A stretch of DNA of 64,000 nt, taken from contig NZ_KB906606.1 of NCBI RefSeq assembly GCF_000381525.1, positions 5,376 through 69,375 on the forward strand, given 5' to 3'. This stretch comes from Peptostreptococcus anaerobius VPI 4330 = DSM 2949. GTDB lineage: Bacteria; Bacillota; Clostridia; Peptostreptococcales; Peptostreptococcaceae. This document shows positions 54,947-63,885 of this stretch, in pieces. Position numbers and translations under genes: made by a program. Position 1 is the first letter of the stretch; each line of letters begins with the position of its first letter. The notes beneath the pieces were generated by a model, which saw only the letters and a program-made list of their open reading frames with translations, did not search any database and was not told the origin of the DNA.

Positions 54947-54977
54947 ATTTCACCTCATGAAATTATTTAAATAAAAG

Positions 54978-55051
54978 TGCGCCTAGTAGGAGTCGAACCC
55001 ACAACTCGCAGATCCGAAGTCTGCAGCTCTATCCAGTTGAGCTATAGGCGC
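54978..55051 (-). tRNA. tRNA-Arg, anticodon UCG
   Basis: A 74-base cloverleaf on the minus strand. The acceptor stem is GCGCCTA/TAGGCGC with discriminator A, and the D-arm is TAGCTCAACTGGATAGAGC. The anticodon stem is GCAGA/TCTGC with loop CTTCGGA (anticodon TCG), and the T-loop is TTCGACT. The CCA end is not encoded. It reads CGA (and with wobble other CGN) codons, which are rare in the host genes here. Confidence 0.95.
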
Positions 55052-55103
55052 ACATACTCTAAATAATATTATATCATATTTTTCTGTTGATAGGTTAGAA
55101 TAT

Positions 55104-56180
55104 TTAGTAACAAGTATCAGGTGTAATTATTGTTGTACTAGTAAATACCTGGTCTTTTTTAAGTATTATATTGCCAAGGTATGGTCTATTGATGGCATCT
55201 GGCATAATCTGAGTCTCTAGGGCTATACCCATATGTTGGGGTGGTTGTTTGCCATTTATTTTTATGCCAGGATTTGGACCATTTGCTGTATACACAACTA
55301 GGCAAGGAGCGCTTGTCTTTAGGCTTATAGATCTTCCTGTTTTTCTATGGCTAAGTAAGGCAACCTCTTCAATAGAATCAGATTGGTGCTTGTCCAAATA
55401 AAATGGGTGGTCGAGTCCATTTGTATCTTGTATTTGTGGGTGTGGATATGAAAATATATCCTCAAGGTCCATACCCCTATTAATTTCCTTGTTTAGCCTA
55501 GCTAGGCCTTGGTCAGGGTTCCAATTTGTGGGATTGTAGTCCTCTATAGGTAGTCCTTGTGAGTCTATTGGAACTAGGTTATTAGACCTTATCTTTAGGA
55601 CGTGGTCTCTTAGTCCTAGGCCTGTATCATCTCCTAGGTTAAAGTAACTGTGGTTGCTTGGGTTAAAAAGAGTGTCTTTGTCGGATTTAGCCCTATAATT
55701 TATAGTCAAGCTACCATCTTCACCTAGGCGATATTCAATCCAGGCCTTTAAGTTGCCAGGGTATCCTCCTGTCATATGAGGTCTATCCAAAAACATAACT
55801 ATTCCATTATTGTCTACAGATTCAACTTCAAATACACTTTTATTAAAACCTGTGCTGGCACTATGAAGATGGGTATCTCCTAGGTTTTTCTCAAGTTTGT
55901 AAAAGTCATCTCCCAGTTTGAAACTAGCATTGCCTATCCTACCAGCAACAGGACCTAGGGCAAATCCAAAGTTTGGAGGCGTATCTATATAGTCCTCAAG
56001 CCTATCTAGTGAAAGGACTATATTGGAGAATATGCCGTCTTTGTCTGGACTTGTGTATTTTCTTATACAGGCGCCATAGTTCATAATCTCTAGGCAGTGA
56101 CCTCTATCGTTTTCAAATGTATATAGGTTGATTTTCTGATTACCTATTTTCCCAAAAAGCTTTTTCTTAAAATTTTTCAT
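55104..56180 (-). CDS. galM: Aldose 1-epimerase (mutarotase)
   Basis: A 358-residue cytosolic enzyme interconverting alpha and beta anomers of glucose or galactose. Residues match the family: GPVAGRIGNASF, the catalytic His in NPSNHSYFNL and the catalytic Glu in GIALETQ. Length is typical. Phosphorylase and kinase steps of the nearby maltose pathway are anomer-specific, so a mutarotase nearby makes sense, though it is transcribed separately. Confidence 0.93.
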   Translation of the reverse strand: MKNFKKKLFGKIGNQKINLYTFENDRGHCLEIMNYGACIRKYTSPDKDGIFSNIVLSLDRLEDYIDTPPNFGFALGPVAGRIGNASFKLGDDFYKLEKNLGDTHLHSASTGFNKSVFEVESVDNNGIVMFLDRPHMTGGYPGNLKAWIEYRLGEDGSLTINYRAKSDKDTLFNPSNHSYFNLGDDTGLGLRDHVLKIRSNNLVPIDSQGLPIEDYNPTNWNPDQGLARLNKEINRGMDLEDIFSYPHPQIQDTNGLDHPFYLDKHQSDSIEEVALLSHRKTGRSISLKTSAPCLVVYTANGPNPGIKINGKQPPQHMGIALETQIMPDAINRPYLGNIILKKDQVFTSTTIITPDTCY

Positions 56181-56343
56181 AAATATCCTCGAATCATAAT
56201 AATATATTTAATATTAACATAAAAAAAAGGGTCAGTCTATGTATACGATTACATAATATGTGTTATAATAAGCTATGTAATCTAATTGCAATATTAAAAT
56301 AACAGGGTCATATATAGCGTGGCCTTGACAGGTGGAGGTTATT

Positions 56344-57576
56344 ATGAGAGAAAAGGTTTTATCTAGATTTTTGAACTACATATCAATTGACACACAGTCT
56401 GATCCATATTCTGAGACAGTGCCATCTACTATGAAGCAATTCGATCTTGCCAAGATGTTGGTTAAGGAAATGGAAGACATGGGACTTGAAGATGTGACTT
56501 TGGATGACAAGTGCTATATAATGGCAAAACTTCCAGCAAATACAGAGGGAATCAGTCCTATAGGTTTTATTGCCCATATGGATACTAGCCCTGATATATC
56601 TGGAAAAGATGTAAAGCCAAGAATAATAGAAAACTATGACGGTAAGGATATAGTCCTTAACGAAGAAAAGGGAATAGTTACTTCATTAAAGGACTATCCA
56701 GAGATAGAAAGATTCAAGGGACAGACTGTAATTGTTACAGATGGTAATACCCTACTTGGAGCAGATGACAAGGCTGGAATAGCTGAAATATTGACAGGTG
56801 TAGAATACCTTATTGCACATCCAGAAATCAAGCATGGAGACATAATGATAGGATTTACACCAGATGAAGAAATAGGATGTGGTGCAGACCACTTTGACGT
56901 TGAAAAATTTGGCGCTAAGTATGCCTACACATTTGATGGTGGTGAAATGGGTGAGTTAGAATATGAAAACTTCAACGCAGCATCAGCAATAGTGACTATC
57001 AAGGGTAGAAACGTACACCCAGGTTCAGCAAAGAACAAGATGATAAACTCAATCTATATATCAGCAGCTGTTATGGAAGCCTTCCCTAAGGATGAAAGAC
57101 CAGAAACTACTGAAGGTTATGAAGGATTCTACCACCTAAATGAAATATCAGGTAATGCTGAAGATACTGTGATGACATATATCATCAGAGACCACGATAT
57201 GGACAAGTTCAAGCAGAAGAAGGAATTTTTCCAGAAGACTATAGATGAACTAACTGCCAAGTTTGACAATAGGATATCTGTAGAGATCAAGGACAGCTAC
57301 TACAATATGAGGGAAATCATAGAAAAGAATATGTTTGTAGTAGACATAGCAGTTGACTCTATGAAGGATGTAGGTGTAGAGCCAAACGTAATACCTATCA
57401 GGGGTGGTACAGATGGAGCTAGACTATCATTTATGGGACTACCTTGTCCAAACCTATTTGCAGGTGGAATCAACTTCCATGGAAGAAATGAAATGGTAAG
57501 TGTAGAAGCCCTAGAAGCTGGTTCTAAACTACTAGTTAGGATAGCTGAGAAGTATGCAGAAATGGGAATAAAGTAA
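56344..57576 (+). CDS. pepT: Peptidase T (tripeptide aminopeptidase)
   Basis: A 410-residue cytosolic M20 metallopeptidase removing the N-terminal residue of tripeptides. Zinc ligands and catalytic residues are visible in FIAHMDTSPD, GADDKAG, TPDEEIGCG, FDGGEMG and FAGGINFHGRNE. GTG 56332 is in frame but lies in the RBS; the ATG at 56344 follows GGAGG and is chosen. It fits a peptide-fermenting anaerobe. Confidence 0.95.
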   Translation: MREKVLSRFLNYISIDTQSDPYSETVPSTMKQFDLAKMLVKEMEDMGLEDVTLDDKCYIMAKLPANTEGISPIGFIAHMDTSPDISGKDVKPRIIENYDGKDIVLNEEKGIVTSLKDYPEIERFKGQTVIVTDGNTLLGADDKAGIAEILTGVEYLIAHPEIKHGDIMIGFTPDEEIGCGADHFDVEKFGAKYAYTFDGGEMGELEYENFNAASAIVTIKGRNVHPGSAKNKMINSIYISAAVMEAFPKDERPETTEGYEGFYHLNEISGNAEDTVMTYIIRDHDMDKFKQKKEFFQKTIDELTAKFDNRISVEIKDSYYNMREIIEKNMFVVDIAVDSMKDVGVEPNVIPIRGGTDGARLSFMGLPCPNLFAGGINFHGRNEMVSVEALEAGSKLLVRIAEKYAEMGIK

Positions 57577-57608
57577 TAAGATACAACAAAATACAGCTTA
57601 GAATAATT

Positions 57609-57650
57609 TAGGATAGCAGTAGACTTTTTCTCTTGCTATCCTATTTTTTA
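57609..57650 (+). terminator. Terminator after pepT
   Basis: TAGGATAGCA pairs with TGCTATCCTA, followed by TTTTTTA. Confidence 0.92.
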
Positions 57651-57778
57651 TAGTTTTTACTGAAAAAAATTCTAATTGGTGATAAAATAATAAAAACTTT
57701 TGTTTTAGACGTCTATTTTGGGTATTTAATTTAATAGGAAAACAAAAGGAAAAACCGATTTTAATAGGAGGAATAAAA

Positions 57779-59185
57779 ATGGCCAATATTGGTGTAATAG
57801 GAATGGCAGTAATGGGTAAGAACTTAGCCTTAAACTTGGAATCTAGAGGATATGAAGTGGCTATATACAATCGTACTCATTCTGTTACAGAAGAAGTATT
57901 AAGAGAAAATGAGGGTCTAAACTTGGTAGGCTCTGAAAGTATAGAGAAATTTGTAGGACTACTTGAAAGGCCTAGAAAGATAATAATAATGGTAAAGGCA
58001 GGCAATCCTGTAGATATGACTATAGAGTCCTTAATTCCATACTTGGACAAGGGCGATATCATAATAGATGGTGGCAACAGCTTCTTTAGGGATAGTGAAA
58101 GAAGGTATAGGTCACTTAAGGAAAAGGGCTTAAACTTTGTCGGACTTGGAGTATCAGGTGGAGAGACTGGTGCTAGATTTGGTCCAGCCCTTATGCCAGG
58201 TTGTGACAAGGAAGTCTACCAGGAAATAAAGCCATATCTAGAGTCTATAGCAGCAAGGGCAGAAGACGGTCTTGCTTGTTCGGCTTGGCTTGGAACTGGT
58301 GGTGCTGGCCATTATGTAAAGATGGTCCACAATGGTATAGAGTATGCAGATATGGAACAGATAGCGGAGACTTATTTCCTACTGAAGAACCTAGGTGGCA
58401 TATCAAACCTAGACCAGGCAGACCTATTTGACCAGTGGAACAAGGGAGAGCTATCTAGCTACCTAATAGAGATAACAAGTAATATTCTAAAAGAGGCTGA
58501 TGACACAGCTAAGTCTGGTCAGCTCCTTGACTATATAGAAGATATATCCCTACAGAAGGGAACAGGCAAGTGGACCAACCTAGAGGCAGTTGAACTAGGT
58601 GTTGACTCTTCAGTTCTTGCAGCAGGCCTAAATGCAAGGGTCATGAGTATGCTAAAGGACGAGAGGATAAAGGCAAGTCATGTATTTTCAAGACCTCAGC
58701 CCAACCTAGGTGGTATGGAAATAGAAGAGTTAAAGGATGTTGCTAGACAGGCCCTACTTGCTACAAAGATTATAGCCTATGCCCAGGGATTTGCCCTTTA
58801 TAAGGCAGCGGGTGCAGCCTATGGTTGGGACTTGGAATATGATGTTATAGCCCAGATATTTAGGGCTGGTTGTATTATCAGGTCTAGCCTTCTTAACCCA
58901 ATGATGGAGGCCTTTAAGAACAATAAAGACCTAGAAAATCTTATGCTAGACCCATACTTTACAGGTCTACTAGAAGAAAATATCCAGGGACTTAGGGACT
59001 TTGTGACTCTAGCAGTGCAAAATGCTATACCAGTACCTGCTATGGCAGCTGCCCTATCATACTTTGATACCTATATATGTGAAAATGGGTCTGCAAATAT
59101 GATACAGGCACAGAGGGACTACTTTGGTTCGCATACATATAGAAGAGTAGATATAGAAGGTAGCTTCCACCACGAATGGGAATAG
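57779..59185 (+). CDS. gnd: 6-phosphogluconate dehydrogenase, decarboxylating
   Basis: A 468-residue enzyme converting 6-phosphogluconate to ribulose-5-phosphate, CO2 and NAD(P)H. It has the Rossmann start IGVIGMAVMGKNLALNLESRG, GVSGGETGARFGPALMPG, the catalytic Lys in HYVKMVHNGIEYADMQ-type context (here HYVKMVHNGIEYADME) and the C-terminal SFHHEW tail. AGGAGG lies before the ATG. zwf follows nine bases later. Confidence 0.96.
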   Translation: MANIGVIGMAVMGKNLALNLESRGYEVAIYNRTHSVTEEVLRENEGLNLVGSESIEKFVGLLERPRKIIIMVKAGNPVDMTIESLIPYLDKGDIIIDGGNSFFRDSERRYRSLKEKGLNFVGLGVSGGETGARFGPALMPGCDKEVYQEIKPYLESIAARAEDGLACSAWLGTGGAGHYVKMVHNGIEYADMEQIAETYFLLKNLGGISNLDQADLFDQWNKGELSSYLIEITSNILKEADDTAKSGQLLDYIEDISLQKGTGKWTNLEAVELGVDSSVLAAGLNARVMSMLKDERIKASHVFSRPQPNLGGMEIEELKDVARQALLATKIIAYAQGFALYKAAGAAYGWDLEYDVIAQIFRAGCIIRSSLLNPMMEAFKNNKDLENLMLDPYFTGLLEENIQGLRDFVTLAVQNAIPVPAMAAALSYFDTYICENGSANMIQAQRDYFGSHTYRRVDIEGSFHHEWE

Positions 59186-59194
59186 GAGGAAGTC

Positions 59195-60637
59195 ATGTAT
59201 AAAAATTATATAAAAGACGATATAGAAAAAGATCTTCTTGTCATATTTGGTGGCACAGGAGACCTTACAAATAGAAAGCTAGTACCAGCAGTCTACAACC
59301 TCTTCAATCAAGTTGGAGAGGGCAAGGAGCCTATGAAGGTCCTGATCATTGGTAGGAGAAACTGGACTAGGGAAGAGTATATAGAAAATGTAAAGCCTTG
59401 GGTCAAGGAGTTTTCAAGGCTTGAATATACAGAAGAAAAGTGGAACCTATTTAAGGACCAGCTAGATTACTACAAGATGGACATATCTAATATTGAGGAG
59501 TACAAGGGCCTATTCGAGTATTTCGATAGCCACTACTCAGACTACAGGATGCTGTTCTACTATGCTGTAGCTCCTAGGTTCTTTGACCCTATTACTAGGG
59601 GGCTAGGACAAAAAGAGTGGACTGACGGAAGAGCCAAGGTCATAGTAGAAAAGCCATTTGGGGAAAACCTAGAAGATGCCAAAAGATTATTTAAGGATAT
59701 GGAAGTTATGTTTGGAAGAGACTATATCTACCATATCGACCACTACCTTGGCAAGGAAATGGTCCAGAATATCACTACCCTAAGGTTTGACAATATGATA
59801 TTTAGGTCTTGTTGGAATAAGGACTATATAGAGTCTGTAGAGATATCTGCTAGGGAACAAGTTGGTGTTGAGACTAGGGGTGGATACTACGACAAGTCAG
59901 GAGCCATGAGGGATATGGTTCAAAACCACCTATTCCAGATTCTGTCAATCCTTGCTATGGAGATGCCAGAAAAGGTCTCACCATACGCAGTTACAGTTGC
60001 CCAGCAGAATGTACTCCAGGCAATCAAGCCTATGTCAAAGGAAAATATAGACAAGCACCTTGTCATGGGGCAATATAGCGGATATAGGTCTGAGGACAAG
60101 GTAGATCCAGAATCCAAGACGGAGACATATGCTGCTATGGCCGTATTTATAGACAACCCTAGGTGGGAGGGAGTGCCTTTCATAATCAGGACTGGTAAGA
60201 AGCTGGACAAGAGGGAGACTAATGTTGTCATCAACTTCAAAAAGGCCAACGAAAACCAGTTTGCCAATAGGCTACACTTCCACATACAGCCTGATGAAGG
60301 AGTAAAGCTGTCATTCAATATAAAGACACCCGGTCTTAGCTATGACACTCAAAAGGTGGACATGGACTTTTGCCAATCTTGTGATGTAAATGCCCATGCC
60401 AATACACCAGAGGCCTATGAAAGACTAATAAAGGCAGTATCAGATGGCCAGCATTTCCTATTCTCACAGTGGCCACAGATAGAGTATAGCTGGAAGTGGG
60501 TAGATGAGGCTGTTAACTTGTGGAAAGAGGCTGGAAGTAGGATCTGCCTATATGAACCAGGAACTAGGGGACCAAAGGAAGCTGACGATATGATAGAGAG
60601 CTTTGGTACTCATTGGTATTCGAGCAAGGAGGTATAG
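59195..60637 (+). CDS. zwf: Glucose-6-phosphate dehydrogenase
   Basis: A 480-residue enzyme oxidising glucose-6-phosphate to 6-phosphogluconolactone. The dinucleotide-binding loop is FGGTGDLTNRKL, the active-site motif is HIDHYLGKEMVQN and VEKPFG is present. It is in one operon with gnd. The lactonase step between them has no known gene here; the cyclase-family hydrolase that follows starts one base after the zwf stop. Confidence 0.96.
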   Translation: MYKNYIKDDIEKDLLVIFGGTGDLTNRKLVPAVYNLFNQVGEGKEPMKVLIIGRRNWTREEYIENVKPWVKEFSRLEYTEEKWNLFKDQLDYYKMDISNIEEYKGLFEYFDSHYSDYRMLFYYAVAPRFFDPITRGLGQKEWTDGRAKVIVEKPFGENLEDAKRLFKDMEVMFGRDYIYHIDHYLGKEMVQNITTLRFDNMIFRSCWNKDYIESVEISAREQVGVETRGGYYDKSGAMRDMVQNHLFQILSILAMEMPEKVSPYAVTVAQQNVLQAIKPMSKENIDKHLVMGQYSGYRSEDKVDPESKTETYAAMAVFIDNPRWEGVPFIIRTGKKLDKRETNVVINFKKANENQFANRLHFHIQPDEGVKLSFNIKTPGLSYDTQKVDMDFCQSCDVNAHANTPEAYERLIKAVSDGQHFLFSQWPQIEYSWKWVDEAVNLWKEAGSRICLYEPGTRGPKEADDMIESFGTHWYSSKEV

Positions 60638-60638
60638 G

Positions 60639-61262
60639 ATGAAGATATACGACGTTTCAAGACCCATACAAGTAGACATGGCAGTCTACAAGAACAAGGA
60701 CTTCAAGAAGCCATCTTGGAGAATAGATACTAGGTATGAGGATACTACAGTCAATGAATCTAGCCTGTGCATGAACCTCCATACAGGTACCCATGTAGAC
60801 GCACCCTTTCATATGATAGATGGTGGAACTACTATGGAGGATATAGATCTTGACCTATATATGGGAAGAGCGAGGTTGATAGACCTATCAGGAGTTGAGG
60901 AGTTTATCCATAAAAAAGACCTAGAACCACACGATATCCAGCCAGAAGAGAGGATTATCATCAGGACTAGAAATTCATACTCTGATGAATTCGATCCTAA
61001 TTTTGTATATATAGAAGAGGATGCAGCGGCCTATCTGAGGGATATTGGTATCAAGACCCTTGGTATAGATGCCATGAGTATAGAAAGAGGAAAAAAAGAC
61101 CATCCTACCCATTCAATTATACTGGGTGCGGGAATTGGAGTGATTGAAGATATGAGGTTAAAGGATGTTCCGGTTGGTGAATATGAACTGAGGGCCCTGC
61201 CGCTTAGATTGGTTGGTGCAGAAGCGTCACCAGTTAGGGCTATATTAATAAAAATAGATTAG
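60639..61262 (+). CDS. Cyclase-family (kynurenine formamidase-like) metal hydrolase
   Basis: A 207-residue protein of the cyclase/KynB superfamily. The metal-binding motif is NLHTGTHVDAPFHMIDGG. GIDAMSIE and RLVGAEASPVRA complete the fold. Relatives hydrolyse formamides, isatin or gamma-lactams. GGAGG lies inside the end of zwf and the ATG follows its stop by one base, so it is translated with gnd-zwf. No tryptophan-degradation gene is near. It might act on a lactone, possibly 6-phosphogluconolactone; that is a guess from context. Confidence 0.85.
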   Translation: MKIYDVSRPIQVDMAVYKNKDFKKPSWRIDTRYEDTTVNESSLCMNLHTGTHVDAPFHMIDGGTTMEDIDLDLYMGRARLIDLSGVEEFIHKKDLEPHDIQPEERIIIRTRNSYSDEFDPNFVYIEEDAAAYLRDIGIKTLGIDAMSIERGKKDHPTHSIILGAGIGVIEDMRLKDVPVGEYELRALPLRLVGAEASPVRAILIKID

Positions 61263-61356
61263 TTGATTATTTGAAAAATATTTATAGTATTTAAATAATC
61301 ATTCCATAACTACTATTTAAACAAATGAAACAATAATAAGTTTAATAATTAATTGC

Positions 61357-61385
61357 TTGACAAATTTATCTAAATACCATATAAT
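61357..61385 (+). promoter_or_regulatory. Promoter of the preQ1 riboswitch-queT transcript
   Basis: TTGACA, 17 bases, TATAAT: a full sigma-A consensus. Transcription would start near 61391, at the first base of the riboswitch. Confidence 0.93.
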
Positions 61386-61390
61386 CAACC

Positions 61391-61502
61391 TTAGAGTTTT
61401 CTTGGTACCCTCTTTAAAAAACAAGGATATGGTTAAGATGATGAGTAAAATCAATGAGTTTTAGTAAGTTATACCGTGTCCTATCTTAGGGCACGGTTTT
61501 TT
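61391..61502 (+). promoter_or_regulatory. preQ1-I riboswitch with terminator, controlling queT
   Basis: The aptamer (61393-61426) has AGAG and CTCT as stem P1 around a loop with CTTGG, and the A-rich tail AAAAAACAAGG. Tail CAAG can pair with loop CTTG to close the H-type pseudoknot typical of preQ1-I. The expression platform ends in a terminator, CCGTGTCCTA/TAGGGCACGG then TTTTTT (61474-61502). Binding of preQ1 is expected to favour termination and lower queT expression. Confidence 0.85.
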
Positions 61503-61560
61503 ATATGACTACCATATCTAGGTCCCAGAATCTCTAGAATAAGAATTTCGGAGGTTTAAT

Positions 61561-62070
61561 ATGAATTTAAGTAAGCAGAATTTAACAAGACAGGCCATAG
61601 TTGCAGCCTTGTATGCAGTATTAACATGGGCCATACCAGCCCTATCTTACGGTCCAATCCAGTTTAGGTTATCTGAGGTAATGACCCTATTGGCATTTTT
61701 CAATCCTCAGTATGTAGTTGGTCTTACAGTGGGTTGCGCCCTATCTAATATCATATCATCACTAGGTATGATAGACATAGTAGTGGGTACATTTGCTACA
61801 TTCTGTGCAGTTACAGCCATGTCAAAGATAAAGAACATATGGATAGCATCACTTATGCCGGCCTTTTCAGCCTTTATAATAGCAGCGGAGATAGTTATAG
61901 TGACTAAGGAACCAGCAGCATATTTTGCCATTGCAGGTCAGATATTCTTGTCTGAGCTGATAATAGTTACTGGTCTAGGAGTTGTATTGTTTAAGATGAT
62001 GATGAAGAACCAGAGGTTTAATGACCTTGTTATGGGTAGAGATATTCAGATGTTAGGAACAGTTAAGTAA
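61561..62070 (+). CDS. queT: QueT-family queuosine precursor transporter
   Basis: A 169-residue membrane protein with five or six hydrophobic segments, of the QueT family of ECF-type substrate-binding components. Typical segments are VAALYAVLTWAIPALSYGPIQFRLSEVM and NPQYVVGLTVGCALSN. It imports a queuosine precursor, probably preQ1 or a salvage form. The preQ1-I riboswitch in its leader supports this independently. CGGAGG lies before the ATG. Confidence 0.93.
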   Translation: MNLSKQNLTRQAIVAALYAVLTWAIPALSYGPIQFRLSEVMTLLAFFNPQYVVGLTVGCALSNIISSLGMIDIVVGTFATFCAVTAMSKIKNIWIASLMPAFSAFIIAAEIVIVTKEPAAYFAIAGQIFLSELIIVTGLGVVLFKMMMKNQRFNDLVMGRDIQMLGTVK

Positions 62071-62080
62071 TTTAGAATTA

Positions 62081-62113
62081 CAGGTATCTAAGAGAGATGG
62101 ATACCTGTTTTTT
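62081..62113 (+). terminator. Terminator after queT
   Basis: CAGGTATC pairs with GATACCTG, followed by TTTTTT. Confidence 0.93.
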
Positions 62114-62338
62114 ATTTGTTATATGAATAAGAAGTATATAAGTATTTGTTATTTACCATAAAAGATTACATCACCTTGCGTGGTGCGCTATTTTAATGTA
62201 ATATATATTACAAGACAGAGAAACATTGAAATATAAAGGATGCAAGAGCTACTTTACACAAAAAATACAGGTGCAAGAGAGACTTTCTTTCATTAGACCT
62301 TGGAATATAGTAGAATTTTTTTAGGAGGTAATACAGAT

Positions 62339-62977
62339 ATGAATTTTGGTGAACAGATAAAAAAGATAAGGGCAGAGAAAAATTTAACTCAGCAGAAAAT
62401 GGCGGATATGTTAAATGTATCGAGACAGGCAGTATCAAATTGGGAAAATGACAAAAACTTACCCGATATAGAGATGATAATAAATATGTCTAGAGCATTT
62501 AATATGACCCTGGATGAATTAGTATTTGGAGGTAAAGATATGAACAATATGACAGAAAAATTAATAAACGACGGTAGCGAGAACAGAAGGAAAAATATGA
62601 ATCTTATAGGAATAAAAATAGGGGCATCTCTTTTAGGTGCAGGAGTATTGAGTCTCTTGATAGGGCTTGTAGTTCCACCATCAATGGAGAATCACTTTGG
62701 AATGGCATTTTCGATCCTTATATTCTGTGGAGTCCTAACATTTTTATTGATAGGTGTTAAGGATATAGTGGAGTTGGTATTAGGTAAAAATAAGGATTCT
62801 GAGAAATCCAAGATGAAGGTTTTTGGAGGAATCCTTGTTGGGGTAGGTAGTGTTATGTATTTATTGGGTCTAGTTGTAGATACAGACCTGAGTCTTGGTA
62901 CATATGGTATATTGGCAATGTTTATAGGAATAGTTATGATGGTTATTCCAGTGCTTATAGGTAAGTCCAAAAAGTAA
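62339..62977 (+). CDS. XRE-family regulator with a membrane tail
   Basis: A 212-residue protein. The N-terminal helix-turn-helix (about residues 5-60) is IRAEKNLTQQKMADMLNVSRQAVSNWE, followed by LPDIEMI and TLDELVFG, all typical of the XRE group. Residues 85-212 form about four hydrophobic helices. Such HTH-membrane proteins are common in firmicutes; some sense cell-envelope stress. The target is unknown. The frame opens at 62300, but AGGAGG before the ATG at 62339 sets the start. Confidence 0.88.
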   Translation: MNFGEQIKKIRAEKNLTQQKMADMLNVSRQAVSNWENDKNLPDIEMIINMSRAFNMTLDELVFGGKDMNNMTEKLINDGSENRRKNMNLIGIKIGASLLGAGVLSLLIGLVVPPSMENHFGMAFSILIFCGVLTFLLIGVKDIVELVLGKNKDSEKSKMKVFGGILVGVGSVMYLLGLVVDTDLSLGTYGILAMFIGIVMMVIPVLIGKSKK

Positions 62978-62993
62978 GATAAGTAAAAATATT

Positions 62994-63037
62994 TGGCGTG
63001 TATGATAGAGATTATTTATCGTACACGCCATTTTTTA
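62994..63037 (+). terminator. Terminator after the XRE regulator gene
   Basis: GGCGTGTA-T-GATA pairs with TATC-G-TACACGCC, followed by ATTTTTTAT. Confidence 0.88.
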
Positions 63038-63074
63038 TATTTAAATAGGCTCTTAACCTTGGCGGCATAAAAAA

Positions 63075-63102
63075 TAGCGAGTCAGCCGAAACTGTCTCGC
63101 TA
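63075..63102 (-). terminator. Terminator of the flavodoxin gene
   Basis: TAGCGAG-T-CAG and CTG-T-CTCGCTA form a stem around CCGAAA. On the minus strand it is followed by TTTTTTATG. Confidence 0.88.
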
Positions 63103-63160
63103 ATAAAGTCTAACTTTTTGGGGTCGGTACACTGCCCAGTGCATTTTAGTCGTGTCTTAT

Positions 63161-63574
63161 TTATAGTGAAGCAATTGCATCGTCTATCTTGGCAAAAGCT
63201 TCATCATCTGGAGCTTCAAGGCAAACTACAGGAGCAGTGGCTAGCTTGGCACCCTTTGACTCTATTGTCTCCTGCCATGCCTCCATATACTCTCCGTCGC
63301 CCCAACCGTATGAGCCGAAAAGAAGTACTTTCTTGTCCTTGATTTCATCATTGATGCTATCCATCAAGTCTTCCATTTCTGGTGATATTTCTTCAGTACC
63401 CTGAGCAGGAGAACCAAAAGCAACTACATCGCAACCTAGTATAGAATCCTTATCAGCTGAATCAACATCTGACATAATTACTTCCATTCCCTTTCCCTGA
63501 GCTGTTTCTTTTAGTCTATTTGCTAGGTCCTCAGTGTTTCCACCGCTTGTCCAATATACAATACCTAATTTCAT
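63161..63574 (-). CDS. Short-chain flavodoxin
   Basis: A 137-residue FMN protein carrying electrons at low potential, an alternative to ferredoxin under iron limitation. The phosphate-binding loop is VYWTSGGNTEDLA, the 50s loop is GSPAQGTEEI and the 90s loop is GSYGWGDGEYM. Length is typical for clostridial flavodoxins. GGAGG lies eight bases before the ATG. A short palindrome GAAAAAGATTTTC just upstream is AT-rich and might be a Fur-like half-site, but this is weak. Confidence 0.95.
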   Translation of the reverse strand: MKLGIVYWTSGGNTEDLANRLKETAQGKGMEVIMSDVDSADKDSILGCDVVAFGSPAQGTEEISPEMEDLMDSINDEIKDKKVLLFGSYGWGDGEYMEAWQETIESKGAKLATAPVVCLEAPDDEAFAKIDDAIASL

Positions 63575-63835
63575 ATTAAAATTCCTCCTTAACGAAAAAG
63601 ATTTTCATTTACATACAGTTTAACATAAATTATTAATTAAGTAAATAGATTTAAAAAAAATCATTGTTAGTTATTTCTTAGTTGTCAATGCATATGTTAC
63701 ACTTATGAGAAAGTTTTTTAAGCTGCTAATATATACCTTGCATTTGTAAGGGAGTTTTTCTTAATAGATTACTAAATCATACCACCATAATTTTTATATG
63801 ATTCACTAATAGTATTAATAAATTTTCTTGTTAGT

Positions 63836-63866
63836 GGTATAATATTATAAATACCCCATATGGGTA
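63836..63866 (+). promoter_or_regulatory. Extended -10 promoter with a CsoR-like copper operator
   Basis: TGGTATAAT (63836-63844) is followed seven bases later by TACCCCATATGGGTA (63852-63866). This is a TACCC/GGGTA pseudo-palindrome like the CsoR operators before copZA genes. It lies on the transcription start, so a bound repressor would block the downstream CopZ-like gene. Outside it, 63604-63830 is AT-rich with nothing recognised. Confidence 0.7.
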
Positions 63867-63885
63867 ATGATAAGGAGGTATAAGT

